Assembly (NCBI RefSeq): GCF_038397745.1
Contig: NZ_CP151636.1
Span: 186,001-250,000 of the forward strand
DNA from: Microbacterium sp. LWH11-1.2
Lineage (GTDB): Bacteria > Actinomycetota > Actinomycetes > Actinomycetales > Microbacteriaceae
Reading direction: 5' to 3'
Length of the DNA: 64,000 nucleotides
The notes beneath the pieces were generated by a model that searched no databases, was not told the origin of the DNA, and saw only the letters and a list, made by a program, of their open reading frames with translations. Positions 26,549 through 35,862 of this stretch are shown piece after piece; positions within the stretch are counted from its first letter, which is position 1, and each line of letters starts with the position of its first letter. A program made the position numbers and the translations under genes.

Positions 26549-27481
26549 ATGTCAACCATGGCAAGGCCGACGGCTCTCGCCCCGCGCAGACCACAACCTG
26601 GCCGACCACGTCGTCGTCGCCACAGGTGGGCAGGGCTGGCTTTTCTGACGCCCTTCCTCTGCGTGTTCGCCGTCACGGTCCTGGCGCCCGTCATCTACGC
26701 GATCGTCCTGAGCGTGTTCCGTGAGCGACTGGTCGGAGGCAACTCTTTCGTAGGGTTCGACAACTATCTCGCCGCGTTCGCAGACCCCAAGTTCCTCGAG
26801 GGACTCCTCCGTGTGTCCGGTTTCCTCGTCGTCCAGGTCCCCATCATGCTGGTGCTGGCTCTTCTCGCGGCCATGGCGATCGATTCCCGACGGCTCGCGA
26901 AGCCCGGCTTCTACCGCATCGCACTGTTCCTGCCCTACGCGGTTCCCGGCATCGTGGCGGTGCTCATGTGGGGGTTCCTCTACTCCGACCGCGTCGGCAT
27001 GGCGGGGAACATCAACTCCCTCCTCGGCTTCGAGCTGATCACGCCCTTCGCATCCCAGTGGATCCTCTTCGCCATCGGAAACATCGTCACGTGGCAGTTC
27101 GTGGGCTACAACATGGTCATCTTCTACGCAGCCCTGCGAACCATCCCCGAGGAGCTGTACGAGGCGGCAGCCATCGATGGGGCCGGGGCCTGGCGCGTCG
27201 TGGCGAGTGTCAAACTCCCCGCCCTGCGTGGTGCCATCGTCATCGCGACGATCTTCTCCATCATCGGAAGCTTCCAGCTCTTCAACGAACCGAACATCCT
27301 CCGCGCGAACGCCCCAGGCCTCATCACGACGTTCTACACACCCAACATGTATGCGTACAACTTGAGCTTCATCGGGCAGCAGGCCAACTACGCGGCAACC
27401 TTGGCGATCATCATGGGCGTCATCACGGGAGTGATCGCCTACATCGTCCAGGTCCGCGGTACCCGTCAGGAGATCCAATGA
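26549..27481 (+). CDS. Carbohydrate ABC transporter permease (MalF/UgpA type)
   Basis: A 310-residue CUT1 permease with about six membrane helices. The EAA loop (EELYEAAAIDGAGAWRVVAS) is well conserved. A basic N-terminus precedes the first helix. Start ATG with AAGGA about 11 bases upstream; the stop overlaps the next permease (ATGA). No ATP-binding gene is present in the locus, so, as in many actinobacteria, a shared MsiK-like ATPase encoded elsewhere probably drives it. Confidence 0.88.
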   Translation: MSTMARPTALAPRRPQPGRPRRRRHRWAGLAFLTPFLCVFAVTVLAPVIYAIVLSVFRERLVGGNSFVGFDNYLAAFADPKFLEGLLRVSGFLVVQVPIMLVLALLAAMAIDSRRLAKPGFYRIALFLPYAVPGIVAVLMWGFLYSDRVGMAGNINSLLGFELITPFASQWILFAIGNIVTWQFVGYNMVIFYAALRTIPEELYEAAAIDGAGAWRVVASVKLPALRGAIVIATIFSIIGSFQLFNEPNILRANAPGLITTFYTPNMYAYNLSFIGQQANYAATLAIIMGVITGVIAYIVQVRGTRQEIQ

Positions 27482-28359
27482 GTCGCGCAGTGGCGGATCG
27501 CCGTCGATTCCTCAGCAGCCCGCGACGGTCTGTTGCCCTGACCATCGTCATGGTCGTGTTCGTGCTCTACTCACTCGTTCCGCTGGCCTGGCTCATCATC
27601 AGTGCCACCAAGACGCAGCAGTCGCTCTCCGGATCCTTCGGCCTGTGGTTCTCAGGGCCGTTCGCTCTCTTCGATAACATCTGGCAGACGCTGACCCACG
27701 ACAACGGCATCTTCGTGCAGTGGCTGGGCAACACGCTTCTGTACGTCGTCGCCGGGGCGGGCGGAGCCACGCTCCTGGCCACCCTCGGCGGCTATGGGCT
27801 GGCACGGTTCGAGTTCCCTGGCAAGCGCGTCATCTTCACTGTGATCCTGGCTGCGATTGCGATCCCCGGAACCGCGCTCGCCGTGCCAACCTTCCTGCTG
27901 TTCAGCCAGATGGGTCTGACGAACACGGTGTGGGCCGTGATCATCCCCTCACTCGTGTCTCCGTTCGGTCTCTACCTGGTCTGGGTGTACGCGCAAGAGG
28001 CAATCCCTGCAGAACTCCTCGAAGCTGCTCGGGTGGACGGATCCGGAGAGCTTCGCACGTTCTTCACCATCTCACTTCGGCTGCTGGCGCCCGGCGTGGC
28101 GACGGTGGGCCTGTTCTCGATCGTCGCCTCATGGAACAACTACTTTCTCCCGCTCATCATGCTCAGCGACCCTGAGCTCTATCCCCTGACCATCGGTCTG
28201 AACCTCTGGAACCAGCAAGGCCAGGGAATCGGCGCCGATCCGATCTTCAACCTCGTCATCACGGGATCGCTCCTGACGATCATTCCCATCGTCGGCGCAT
28301 TCCTGCTCATGCAGCGGTACTGGCAGTCCGGCCTCGCGGCCGGCAGCGTCAAGCAGTGA
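27478..28359 (+). CDS. Carbohydrate ABC transporter permease (MalG/AraQ type)
   Basis: A 293-residue CUT1 permease. Six predicted helices and the EAA motif (PAELLEAARVDGSGELRTFF) identify it as the MalG-type partner of the preceding permease. The ATG overlaps the previous stop by 4 bases, indicating coupled synthesis of the two pore subunits. The binding protein gene follows after 71 bases. Confidence 0.88.
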   Translation: MSRAVADRRRFLSSPRRSVALTIVMVVFVLYSLVPLAWLIISATKTQQSLSGSFGLWFSGPFALFDNIWQTLTHDNGIFVQWLGNTLLYVVAGAGGATLLATLGGYGLARFEFPGKRVIFTVILAAIAIPGTALAVPTFLLFSQMGLTNTVWAVIIPSLVSPFGLYLVWVYAQEAIPAELLEAARVDGSGELRTFFTISLRLLAPGVATVGLFSIVASWNNYFLPLIMLSDPELYPLTIGLNLWNQQGQGIGADPIFNLVITGSLLTIIPIVGAFLLMQRYWQSGLAAGSVKQ

Positions 28360-28430
28360 CCGCTGCATCCGATGACGCCACCCCATCCCCTGGGGCCCGC
28401 ATCACCACCACCCACAGAAAGGAACACAGC

Positions 28431-29771
28431 ATGAACCGTCGTCTTATCGTGCGCAGCGTCGCCGCGAGCGTCGCCACCGCTCTGGTCGGCCTGAGCCTGG
28501 CAGCGTGTGCCAGCACCGGCACGCCCGACTCCGGAGAGAAGGGAGCGGACGCCGTCGAGAAGGCCCTGGAAAAGGGAGGCGAGATCACCTTCTGGAGCTG
28601 GAGCCCGTCCGCCGAGAAGCAGGTCGACGCCTTCGAGAAGGCCTACCCGAACGTCAAGGTCGACTTCGTCAACTCCGGCGGCGCGAACGACAGCAACCTG
28701 AAGCTGCAGAACGCGCTGGCCGCGGGCAAGGGCGCACCCGATGTCGTCCAGCTCGAGTACATGTCGGTGCCGCAGTTCGTCCTCGCGGACGCCTTCGTCG
28801 ATCTCACCGACTACGGCTTCGCCGACTTGAAGGATCAGTACTCCGAGTCCTCCTGGACCAACATCAGCCAGGGCGGCATCTGGGGCCTTCCCCAGGACTC
28901 CGGCCCCATGGCGCTGTTCTACAACAAGGCGACGTTCGACAAGTTCGGCCTCACCGTTCCCACGACCTGGGACGAGTACATCGACGCAGCCCGCAAGCTC
29001 CACGCCGCCGACCCGGAGTACTACATCACCAACGACTCCGGACTCGACGGCGGATTCGGCTCCGCGATGCTCTGGCAGGCAGGCTCCAACGCCTTCCAGG
29101 TCGACGGAGACAAGGTCACCATCGACCTGCAGGACGAAGGCGCCCAGCGCTATGCCGAGAAGTGGGGGACGCTCGTCAAGGAGGGCCTCCTCGACGGCAT
29201 CGGCGGATGGAGCGACGAGTGGTTCGACGGTCTCTCCAGCGGGAAGATCGCCACTCTGGCAGCCGGCGCCTGGATGCCCGGCGTCCTGGAGTCGGGTGCC
29301 TCCGACAGCGCCGGCGACTGGCGCGTCGCGCCCATGCCGACCTACGACGGCGGGGCCCCCGCGACGGCGGAGAACGGTGGCAGCACGGAGGCCGTCACGA
29401 AGCAGTCCAAGAACCCTGCGCTGGCCGCCGGCTTCCTGAAGTGGCTGAACTCTTCGGATGAGTCGATCGGCATCTTCGTGGACGGCGGCGGCTTCCCCGC
29501 CACCGTCGCGCAGCTCGAGTCGTCCGAGTTCCTCAACGCGGAGCCCGAGTTCTTCGGCGGGCAGCAGATCAACAAGGTGCTCGTGGACGCGTCCAAGTCC
29601 GTCGTGCCCGACTGGCAGTACCTGCCGTGGCAGGCCTACGCGAACAGCATCTACGGCGACGCCATGGGTCCGATCTACACGAGCAACGGTGACGTCGCCG
29701 ACGGCCTGAAGGCCTGGCAGGACGCGAACATCAAGTACGGCGAGACGCAGGGCTTCACCCTCGGAAAGTGA
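28431..29771 (+). CDS. Extracellular solute-binding lipoprotein, family 1 (sugar)
   Basis: A 446-residue sugar-binding receptor. The signal peptide ends with the lipobox SLAAC, giving a lipid-anchored protein outside the membrane. Family 1 features include ITFWSWSPSAEKQVDAFEKA at the start of the mature domain and an Asp/Trp-rich ligand cleft (LPQDSGPMALFYNKATFDKF). GAAAGGA precedes the ATG. It is followed directly by a strong terminator, a common arrangement for high receptor expression. Likely ligand: an oligosaccharide released by the surface beta-helix enzyme. Confidence 0.88.
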   Translation: MNRRLIVRSVAASVATALVGLSLAACASTGTPDSGEKGADAVEKALEKGGEITFWSWSPSAEKQVDAFEKAYPNVKVDFVNSGGANDSNLKLQNALAAGKGAPDVVQLEYMSVPQFVLADAFVDLTDYGFADLKDQYSESSWTNISQGGIWGLPQDSGPMALFYNKATFDKFGLTVPTTWDEYIDAARKLHAADPEYYITNDSGLDGGFGSAMLWQAGSNAFQVDGDKVTIDLQDEGAQRYAEKWGTLVKEGLLDGIGGWSDEWFDGLSSGKIATLAAGAWMPGVLESGASDSAGDWRVAPMPTYDGGAPATAENGGSTEAVTKQSKNPALAAGFLKWLNSSDESIGIFVDGGGFPATVAQLESSEFLNAEPEFFGGQQINKVLVDASKSVVPDWQYLPWQAYANSIYGDAMGPIYTSNGDVADGLKAWQDANIKYGETQGFTLGK

Positions 29772-29777
29772 CATCCG

Positions 29778-29822
29778 AGAGAGGGTGTGGGCTGCTCGCC
29801 ACGAGCGGCCCACACCCTCTCT
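29778..29822 (+). terminator. Terminator/attenuator after the binding-protein gene
   Basis: A 15-bp perfect stem (29778-29792 with 29808-29822), 15-base loop, located between the binding-protein stop and GH35. Partial read-through would supply the downstream glycosidases at a lower level than the receptor. Confidence 0.72.
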
Positions 29823-29844
29823 TCGGTAGAAGGAGGACACAACA

Positions 29845-31605
29845 ATGACCGCCGCACGCTTCTCGTACGACGACGAGACGTTCCGCCTCGATGGCGAACC
29901 CTTCCGCATCGTCTCCGGCGCCCTGCACTACTTCCGTGTGCATCCCGACCAGTGGGCCGAGCGGATCGCGATGGGTCGCCTCATGGGGTTGAACACCATC
30001 GAGACCTACATCCCGTGGAACGCGCACAGCCCGATGCGCGGAAGCTTCGACACCGAGGGCGGCCTCGACCTCGGGCGATTCCTCGACCTCATCGCCGAAG
30101 CCGGAATGCATGCCATCGTCAGGCCCGGTCCCTACATCTGCGCCGAATGGGACAACGGAGGGCTTCCGCACTGGCTCATGGCGATCCCCGGGATCCGCGT
30201 GCGCTCCTCCGAGCACCACTACCTCGAGGCTGTCACCGAGTACCTCGAGTCTGCTCTCGCCGTCGTCGCCCCGCGTCAGATCGACGCCGGGGGCCCCGTG
30301 GTGCTGATGCAGGTGGAGAATGAGTACGGCGCCTACGGCGACGACTCCGACTACCTTCGCACGCTCGTGGACATCTACCGACGCAACGGCATCACCGTTC
30401 CCCTCACGACGGTGGACCAGCCGCGCGACGGCATGCTCGAGCGCGGGAACGTGCCTGGCCTGCTGGCGACGGGATCTTTCGGCTCCCGTGTGCACGAACG
30501 CCTCGCCGCGCTGCGCACCCACCAGCCGACCGGGCCGCTCATGTGCTCGGAGTTCTGGTGCGGGTGGTTCGATCACTGGGGCGGCTTCCACCACGTGACG
30601 GATGCGGAGGAATCCGCGCGGAGTCTCGACAGCATTCTCGAGGCCGGCGCCTCCGTGAACATCTACATGCTGCACGGCGGCACGAACTTCGGCCTCACCA
30701 ACGGCGCGAACGACAAAGGGGTGTATCAGCCGACGGTGACGTCGTACGACTACGACGCCCCGCTCGATGAAGCGGGCCGACCCACCGCCAAGTTCTGGCG
30801 CTTCCGGGAAGTGATCGCCCGCCACGAACCCGTCCCTCCCCTTCCCTCGGATGCACTCGGCTCTTCGGACTTCGTGGTCCCCGCATCCGTCTCCCTGCAG
30901 GGGGTGGGAGCACTCGATCAGGTCGCCCCCGCCGAATGGAGCGTCTTCGGCGACCTCCCGACGCTGGACGATCTCGGCTCGGCCAATGGCTTCATCCGCT
31001 ATCGCGCCTCACTCTCCGCCGGCGATGAGCCGACTGTGCTGCAGTTCGCCGACGTGCGTGATCGCGCGTGGGTGTCCCTCGACGGAACGGCTGTCGGCGT
31101 GCTCTCCCGATCGGCGGGCGAACGTTCGATCACGCTCCCCCGAGGAACAGGCGTGCTCGAGGTTCTCGTCGAAGACGAGGGGCGGGTCAACTACGGTCCT
31201 CGGATCGGCGAGCCGAAGGGCCTCATCGGTCCGGCCGTGCTGGCCGGGCGGGAGATCACCGGATGGGAGGCGTCCGTCGTCCCCCTGACGGACCTGCCGA
31301 CCCTGGCGGAGCGCTCGACCTCGACCCTCTTCCCGCTGAAGGCGGGGCTCATCCGGGCTGAGTTCGAACTGGATGCGCCGACGGATCTCGCTCTGCACAC
31401 CGGCGATCTCGGATGGGGCGTGGCGTGGATGAACGGGTTCAACCTCGGAAGGTTCCGTCCCCGCGGCCCCCAGCGGACGCTCTACGCGCCCCGCCCCGTC
31501 ACTCGACAGGGCACCAACACCGTCCTCCTGTTCACGCAGGAGCCACCCCGATCACGCCAGCTGACATTTCGTCCGACTCTCGACCTAGGGCCCGTGGATG
31601 ACTGA
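29845..31605 (+). CDS. Glycoside hydrolase family 35 beta-galactosidase
   Basis: A 586-residue GH35 enzyme without signal peptide. Substrate-site motifs SGALHYFRVHPDQW, RPGPYICAEWDNGG, the acid/base region VLMQVENEYGAYG and the nucleophile region CSEFWCGWFDHWGG are intact, followed by beta-sandwich domains. GAAGGAGGA precedes the ATG. It cleaves terminal beta-galactose from imported oligosaccharides. Overlaps the GH42 gene by 8 bases. Confidence 0.9.
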   Translation: MTAARFSYDDETFRLDGEPFRIVSGALHYFRVHPDQWAERIAMGRLMGLNTIETYIPWNAHSPMRGSFDTEGGLDLGRFLDLIAEAGMHAIVRPGPYICAEWDNGGLPHWLMAIPGIRVRSSEHHYLEAVTEYLESALAVVAPRQIDAGGPVVLMQVENEYGAYGDDSDYLRTLVDIYRRNGITVPLTTVDQPRDGMLERGNVPGLLATGSFGSRVHERLAALRTHQPTGPLMCSEFWCGWFDHWGGFHHVTDAEESARSLDSILEAGASVNIYMLHGGTNFGLTNGANDKGVYQPTVTSYDYDAPLDEAGRPTAKFWRFREVIARHEPVPPLPSDALGSSDFVVPASVSLQGVGALDQVAPAEWSVFGDLPTLDDLGSANGFIRYRASLSAGDEPTVLQFADVRDRAWVSLDGTAVGVLSRSAGERSITLPRGTGVLEVLVEDEGRVNYGPRIGEPKGLIGPAVLAGREITGWEASVVPLTDLPTLAERSTSTLFPLKAGLIRAEFELDAPTDLALHTGDLGWGVAWMNGFNLGRFRPRGPQRTLYAPRPVTRQGTNTVLLFTQEPPRSRQLTFRPTLDLGPVDD

Positions 31606-33598
31606 TCCCTCTCCTCGCGTCATGTACGGCGGTGACTACAATCCCGAGCAGTGGCCCGCCGCCATCTGGGACGAGGACGTGCGTCTCATGAAACTCGCCC
31701 GGGTGTCGACGGTGACCCTCGCGGTCTTCGCATGGGCCCAGCTCGAGCCCGAGCCCGGTCGCTACGACTTCGCCTGGCTCGACGATGTGCTCGATCGTAT
31801 GCACCGCGGCGGCATCCGGGTGATCCTCGCGACGGCGACCGCGTCACCGCCCGCCTGGCTCGCCCACCGGTACCCGGAGTCGCTGCCCGTCTCGATCGAC
31901 GGCGTCAGGCTCGCTTTCGGCTCTCGTCAGCAGTTCAGTCCGAGTTCGGCGGCGTACCGCCACCATGCGATGCGACTGGTGACCGAGCTCGCCGCACGGT
32001 ACGCTCAGCATCCGTCCCTAGTGGGATGGCACGTCGGAAACGAGTACGGCAATCATGTGACCCGCAGCTACGACCCCGAGTCGGCGGAGGCGTTTCGGGG
32101 GTGGCTGCAGGATCGCTACGGCAGCATCGAATCCCTGAACGCCGCGTGGGGGACGACGTTCTGGTCGCAGACCTACCAGAGCTTCGCCGAGGTCGGCGTC
32201 CCCTCCGCAGCTCCGATGATCCGCAATCCCACGCAGGTGCTCGATTTCGATCGCTTCAGTTCCGATGCCTTGCTCGACCTGTACCGCGCCGAGGCGGAGA
32301 TCATCCGCTCCTACGCGGGGGACCGGGCTGATACGCCGATCACGACCAACTTCATGGGCTTCTTCAAGGACGTCGACTACTGGTCCTGGGCCCCGCACGT
32401 CGACGTCGTCTCGGACGATCTCTACCCGGATCCCGCCGATCCGCGCAGTCATGTGCTGTCTGCGGCGGCACGAGACCTGATGCGGTCTTTGGGTGGAGGC
32501 AGACCGTGGCTGCTGATGGAGCAGGCGACCTCCGCCGTCAACTGGCGTCCGCCGAACGTGCCACTGGCCGACGGACGCCACCGTCTGAACTCGCTCCAGG
32601 CCGTTGCCCGGGGCGCTGATGCCGTCCTGCACTTCCAATGGCGTCAGTCGGCCGCCGGCGCCGAGAAGTTCCATTCCGCGATGCTCCCGCACGCGGGCGA
32701 GGACACCCGTGTGCATCGCGGTGTCCGTGCTCTCGGCGCAGAGCTGAGCGAGCTCGGTGATCTCGTCGGCGAGGGCGTCTCCAGCAACGTCGCACTGTGC
32801 TTCGACTGGGACTCATGGAGAGCGATCGAACAGGACGGCACCCCGGTGAGGGTGGACTACCTGGACACCGTCCTGCGCTTCTACGAGGGTTTCCTCCGTC
32901 GCGGGGTCACGGTCGACTTCATTCATCCGGAAGCCGATTCGACAGGCTATTCGCTCGTCGTCGCGCCCGCGACGCACGTTCTCTCCGATGACGCAGCGCG
33001 AGCGCTGGCGGAGGTGCCGGGTCGTGGGGACACGCTCGTCGTCACATATCTCAGCGGTGTCGTCGACGAACGGCTCCATATCCACCTCGGCGGATATCTG
33101 GGAGGCGACGGCCCCCTGCGCAGCGCCCTCGGCGTGCGTGTCGAGGAGTTCGCGCCGGCCGCCGACGGGTCCCCCTTCACGCTCACGGGAGATCTGGCGG
33201 GCAGATCAGACTTCTGGCAGGAGCTCATCAGGACCGAGGATCCGCGGGTCGAGGTGGTGGCCTCCTTCGCGGACGGATTCGCAGACGGTTCGCCGGCCGT
33301 CACCGTCAACCGCAGGAGCGGACAGGGAGCAGCGTGGTACGTGGGCACCCGGCCCTCGACCGCGCTCATGGACGACCTGGTGGCGGCCTGGCTCGACGAC
33401 GCCGGCATCAAGGCGCCTCTCGCCGAGAGCATCGCCGGTGTGGAGACCGTCGTGCGCGGCGGGCGGCGTCTGATCGCCAACCACACACCGGATGTCGTGA
33501 CCGTCGTCGTGTCAGGGCACCGCATCGACCTTCCCGGGTACGGCGCCGAGTGGATCTGCGTCGCCCCCGAGGACCAGACTCACACGATTGGCAGCTGA
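31598..33598 (+). CDS. Glycoside hydrolase family 42 beta-galactosidase
   Basis: A 666-residue GH42 enzyme. GGDYNPEQWP opens the barrel, WHVGNEYGNH carries the acid/base Glu and LLMEQATSAVNW the nucleophile Glu; the trimerisation and C-terminal domains follow. Cytoplasmic by lack of a signal peptide. Its start lies within the last codons of GH35 and its stop is directly followed by the GH43 ATG, so the three enzymes form one translational unit. Having two beta-galactosidase families suggests differently linked galactosyl residues. Confidence 0.9.
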   Translation: MTDPSPRVMYGGDYNPEQWPAAIWDEDVRLMKLARVSTVTLAVFAWAQLEPEPGRYDFAWLDDVLDRMHRGGIRVILATATASPPAWLAHRYPESLPVSIDGVRLAFGSRQQFSPSSAAYRHHAMRLVTELAARYAQHPSLVGWHVGNEYGNHVTRSYDPESAEAFRGWLQDRYGSIESLNAAWGTTFWSQTYQSFAEVGVPSAAPMIRNPTQVLDFDRFSSDALLDLYRAEAEIIRSYAGDRADTPITTNFMGFFKDVDYWSWAPHVDVVSDDLYPDPADPRSHVLSAAARDLMRSLGGGRPWLLMEQATSAVNWRPPNVPLADGRHRLNSLQAVARGADAVLHFQWRQSAAGAEKFHSAMLPHAGEDTRVHRGVRALGAELSELGDLVGEGVSSNVALCFDWDSWRAIEQDGTPVRVDYLDTVLRFYEGFLRRGVTVDFIHPEADSTGYSLVVAPATHVLSDDAARALAEVPGRGDTLVVTYLSGVVDERLHIHLGGYLGGDGPLRSALGVRVEEFAPAADGSPFTLTGDLAGRSDFWQELIRTEDPRVEVVASFADGFADGSPAVTVNRRSGQGAAWYVGTRPSTALMDDLVAAWLDDAGIKAPLAESIAGVETVVRGGRRLIANHTPDVVTVVVSGHRIDLPGYGAEWICVAPEDQTHTIGS

Positions 33599-34573
33599 AT
33601 GGCACGTCTCGACGACACGGAGGACCGCGCCACGGGCGCGGGCTATCTCTATGTGCATTTCAAGCGCGAGAGCGAAGACGGGGAGCAGATCTACTTCGCT
33701 CTGAGCGACGGCGATGACCCGCTCCACTTCGATGACCTGAACGGTGGTGAGCCCGTTCTGCGCTCGACGCTCGGTCAACGCGGAGTCAGGGATCCGCATA
33801 TCGTCCGGTCGCCGTCCGGCGACCGGTTCTACCTGGTCGCCACAGACCTGCGCGTGTACGCCAACGACGACTGGGATCAGCTCGAACGGCACGGCAGCCG
33901 CTCGATCATGGTGTGGGAGTCCGCGGATCTCGTGCACTGGGGGGAAGGCAGACTCGTCGAGGTCGCCCCCCAGGAGGCCGGGAACGCGTGGGCTCCGGAG
34001 TCCATCTGGGACCCCGAGCAGAACGCATTCCTCGTGCACTGGTCTTCGAAGCTCTACGACGATGCCGAACACGAGGGAGAGAGCTATCACCGCATCCTCT
34101 ACGCGACCACTCGCGATTTCCGCACCTTCTCCGCGCCGCGGGTGTGGATCGACAGAGGATGGCAGACGATCGATGCCACGGTGATCGAGCACGGCGGACT
34201 CTACTACCGATTCGTGAAGGACGAGCGGCATCGGACGGCGACCAGCCCCCACGGCAAGTCCGTCTTCTCGGAGACCTCCTCGTCGCTGACCGGGGACGAG
34301 TGGACGCCCCTGACTGAGGGCATCGGACTCGACGCCATCCGTCAGGGCGAGGGTCCGCTCGTGTACAAGTCGCAGACCGAGGATCGGTGGTTCCTCTGGA
34401 TCGACGAGTTCACCGCCGAGCGACGATACGTCCCGTTCGAGACGGCTGATCTGACCAGCGGGAGATGGGCGCTCGCCGACGATGTGCGGCTGCCGCGGGA
34501 TGCCTGCCACGGGGTCGTGCTGCCGGTGACCTCGGAGGAGTACGCGCGTCTTCGCGAGGCGTGGAAGCCATAG
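33599..34573 (+). CDS. Glycoside hydrolase family 43 protein
   Basis: A 324-residue five-bladed beta-propeller glycosidase. GVRDPHIVRSPSGDRFYLVA carries the catalytic base region, NAWAPESIWD the central blade, and IDATVIEHGGLYYRFVKDE the later active-site strand. GH43 includes alpha-L-arabinofuranosidases, beta-xylosidases and galactan-acting enzymes; the subfamily cannot be fixed by eye. The ATG immediately follows the GH42 stop. With the galactosidases and fucosidases it suggests an arabinogalactan- or xyloglucan-like substrate. Confidence 0.85.
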   Translation: MARLDDTEDRATGAGYLYVHFKRESEDGEQIYFALSDGDDPLHFDDLNGGEPVLRSTLGQRGVRDPHIVRSPSGDRFYLVATDLRVYANDDWDQLERHGSRSIMVWESADLVHWGEGRLVEVAPQEAGNAWAPESIWDPEQNAFLVHWSSKLYDDAEHEGESYHRILYATTRDFRTFSAPRVWIDRGWQTIDATVIEHGGLYYRFVKDERHRTATSPHGKSVFSETSSSLTGDEWTPLTEGIGLDAIRQGEGPLVYKSQTEDRWFLWIDEFTAERRYVPFETADLTSGRWALADDVRLPRDACHGVVLPVTSEEYARLREAWKP

Positions 34574-34702
34574 CCTCCACAGCAGGAAGAACTCGTTGCT
34601 CTCATCCTTGCGCTCACCAGGGACCTGCTGTCGCCGCTGTCCTCCTCCGAGCAGCACGTCCTCATCGGCCTGTTGGGGAAGGTGGCCGCGGCGAGCGCCT
34701 GA
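34574..34702 (+). pseudogene. Orphan C-terminal end of a MarR-type regulator
   Basis: Directly after the GH43 stop, in the same frame, 42 codons read like a MarR C-terminal helix: EELVALILALTRDLLSPLSS, then EQHVLIGLLGKVAAASA and stop. There is no start codon and no HTH. It looks like the remainder of a regulator whose 5' part was lost when the GH operon was joined here. Family assignment rests on the helix pattern alone. Confidence 0.45.
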
Positions 34703-34744
34703 GCCCTCACTGCTCGCCGTCGGAGCCGGCGTCGGAAGCGGGCG

Positions 34745-34786
34745 GATGTTGCGCCCGAGTTTCTCTCGCGACTCGGGCGCAACATC
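34745..34786. terminator. Strong bidirectional terminator
   Basis: A 16-bp perfect stem (34745-34760 with 34771-34786) and a 10-base loop. It sits between the convergent GH operon and the NmrA-type gene, 12 bases past the latter's stop. Confidence 0.78.
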
Positions 34787-34798
34787 GGCGCGAGCGTT

Positions 34799-35740
34799 TC
34801 AGGCGACGAGATTCTCTCCTATCCATTCGCGGAGGGTGGTGGTCGGGATCCCGTGGCGCGCGTTGAAGGTCGCCGCCTTGTCCCAGGCCACACCACGCCC
34901 CTGCGCGAAAGCCGCCCGATACTTGCGGGTCATGTCGTCGGGGTCTGCGGCGAGTTCGTCCATGAGGAGCGGCTCCGACCACACCCGCAGCTCGAACGGG
35001 CGGCCGAGCATCTCCTCCAGCGTCGTCGCAAGCTGGGCGTAGGTGATCGTGTCTCCGGCGACGTAGACGATCTCATCGCGGATCCTCGGCTCGGCGAAGA
35101 GGATCTCGGCGGTGAGCGCGCCGATGTCTTCGGGGGTGGTCACGGTGACGGCCGTGTCGGCGGTCCCGAGCGCGTTCACCGCGTCGTTCGAAAGGTCCAC
35201 CATTCCCGACCCCGGCTCGAAGAGGTAGTTCATGAACATGCCCGTGGAGATGATCACCCACTCGGTGCCGTCCTGCGATCGGAGCAGGTCCCGTACGTCG
35301 AGCTGCGAGTCGAAGATGTCCTGGGGGCTGCCGCGACCGATGACGTCGAAGTCGACGCCGAACTGCCACGGGAAGTATCGGGGGAGCTTCGCCTGCAGCG
35401 CCGCCCGCGCGACCTTCATGGGAGCGTCGAGCCCGGCGGTGATCCCCGTGCACCCGATGACCGTGTCGTAGCCCGAGAAGATCTGAGCGAGGTCGTCGAC
35501 CGTGCTCTCCACCAGGTCGCCGGGGACGACCCCTATACCGAGGCTGCGGATCTCGGCGACATCGCGCTGCTTCGCGGTCACGGTCGACTCGATGGTGCGA
35601 GGACGCAGCAGCACGTCTACCGACGAACCCGGCACGGCGGCCGCTCTTCGGGCGACGTTGCGCAGGACGGGCATCCCCAGCTCACCCGCCCCGATGACGA
35701 GGATCCTCCGCGACGTTCCTGTCCAGTCGCTCATCGACAT
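34799..35740 (-). CDS. NmrA-like NAD(P)-binding oxidoreductase (isoflavone reductase type)
   Basis: A 313-residue atypical SDR. The dinucleotide motif ILVIGAGELGMPVLRNVARR is at the N-terminus, and the PRYFPWQFGVDFDV segment with the C-terminal LATTLEEMLGRP region matches the NmrA/isoflavone reductase family. The ATG at 35740 has GAAAGGA upstream; a longer frame to 35836 would cross the promoter. Divergent from a MerR regulator with a MerR-type promoter between, so its expression probably responds to the MerR signal. Members act as reductases or redox sensors; the substrate is unknown. Confidence 0.78.
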   Translation of the reverse strand: MSMSDWTGTSRRILVIGAGELGMPVLRNVARRAAAVPGSSVDVLLRPRTIESTVTAKQRDVAEIRSLGIGVVPGDLVESTVDDLAQIFSGYDTVIGCTGITAGLDAPMKVARAALQAKLPRYFPWQFGVDFDVIGRGSPQDIFDSQLDVRDLLRSQDGTEWVIISTGMFMNYLFEPGSGMVDLSNDAVNALGTADTAVTVTTPEDIGALTAEILFAEPRIRDEIVYVAGDTITYAQLATTLEEMLGRPFELRVWSEPLLMDELAADPDDMTRKYRAAFAQGRGVAWDKAATFNARHGIPTTTLREWIGENLVA

Positions 35741-35792
35741 GTGTCTTCCTTTCTTCGGCGGCCCGCAGTTCGGGACACGGCGCACGAACACC

Positions 35793-35824
35793 AATGTAAA
35801 CTTTGACATCACTGTCAAGGTCAA
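35793..35824 (-). promoter_or_regulatory. MerR-type promoter with 20-bp spacer and operator
   Basis: On the minus strand TTGACC (complement of 35819-35824) and TACATT (complement of 35793-35798) are 20 bases apart, the over-long spacing that MerR proteins correct. Inside the spacer TTGACA (35803-35808) and TGTCAA (35813-35818) form an inverted repeat. This fits activation of the NmrA-type gene by the divergent MerR product. Confidence 0.7.
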
Positions 35825-35862
35825 ATTCATCTCCATCGAGGGTCGAAGAAGGGCGCGCCACC

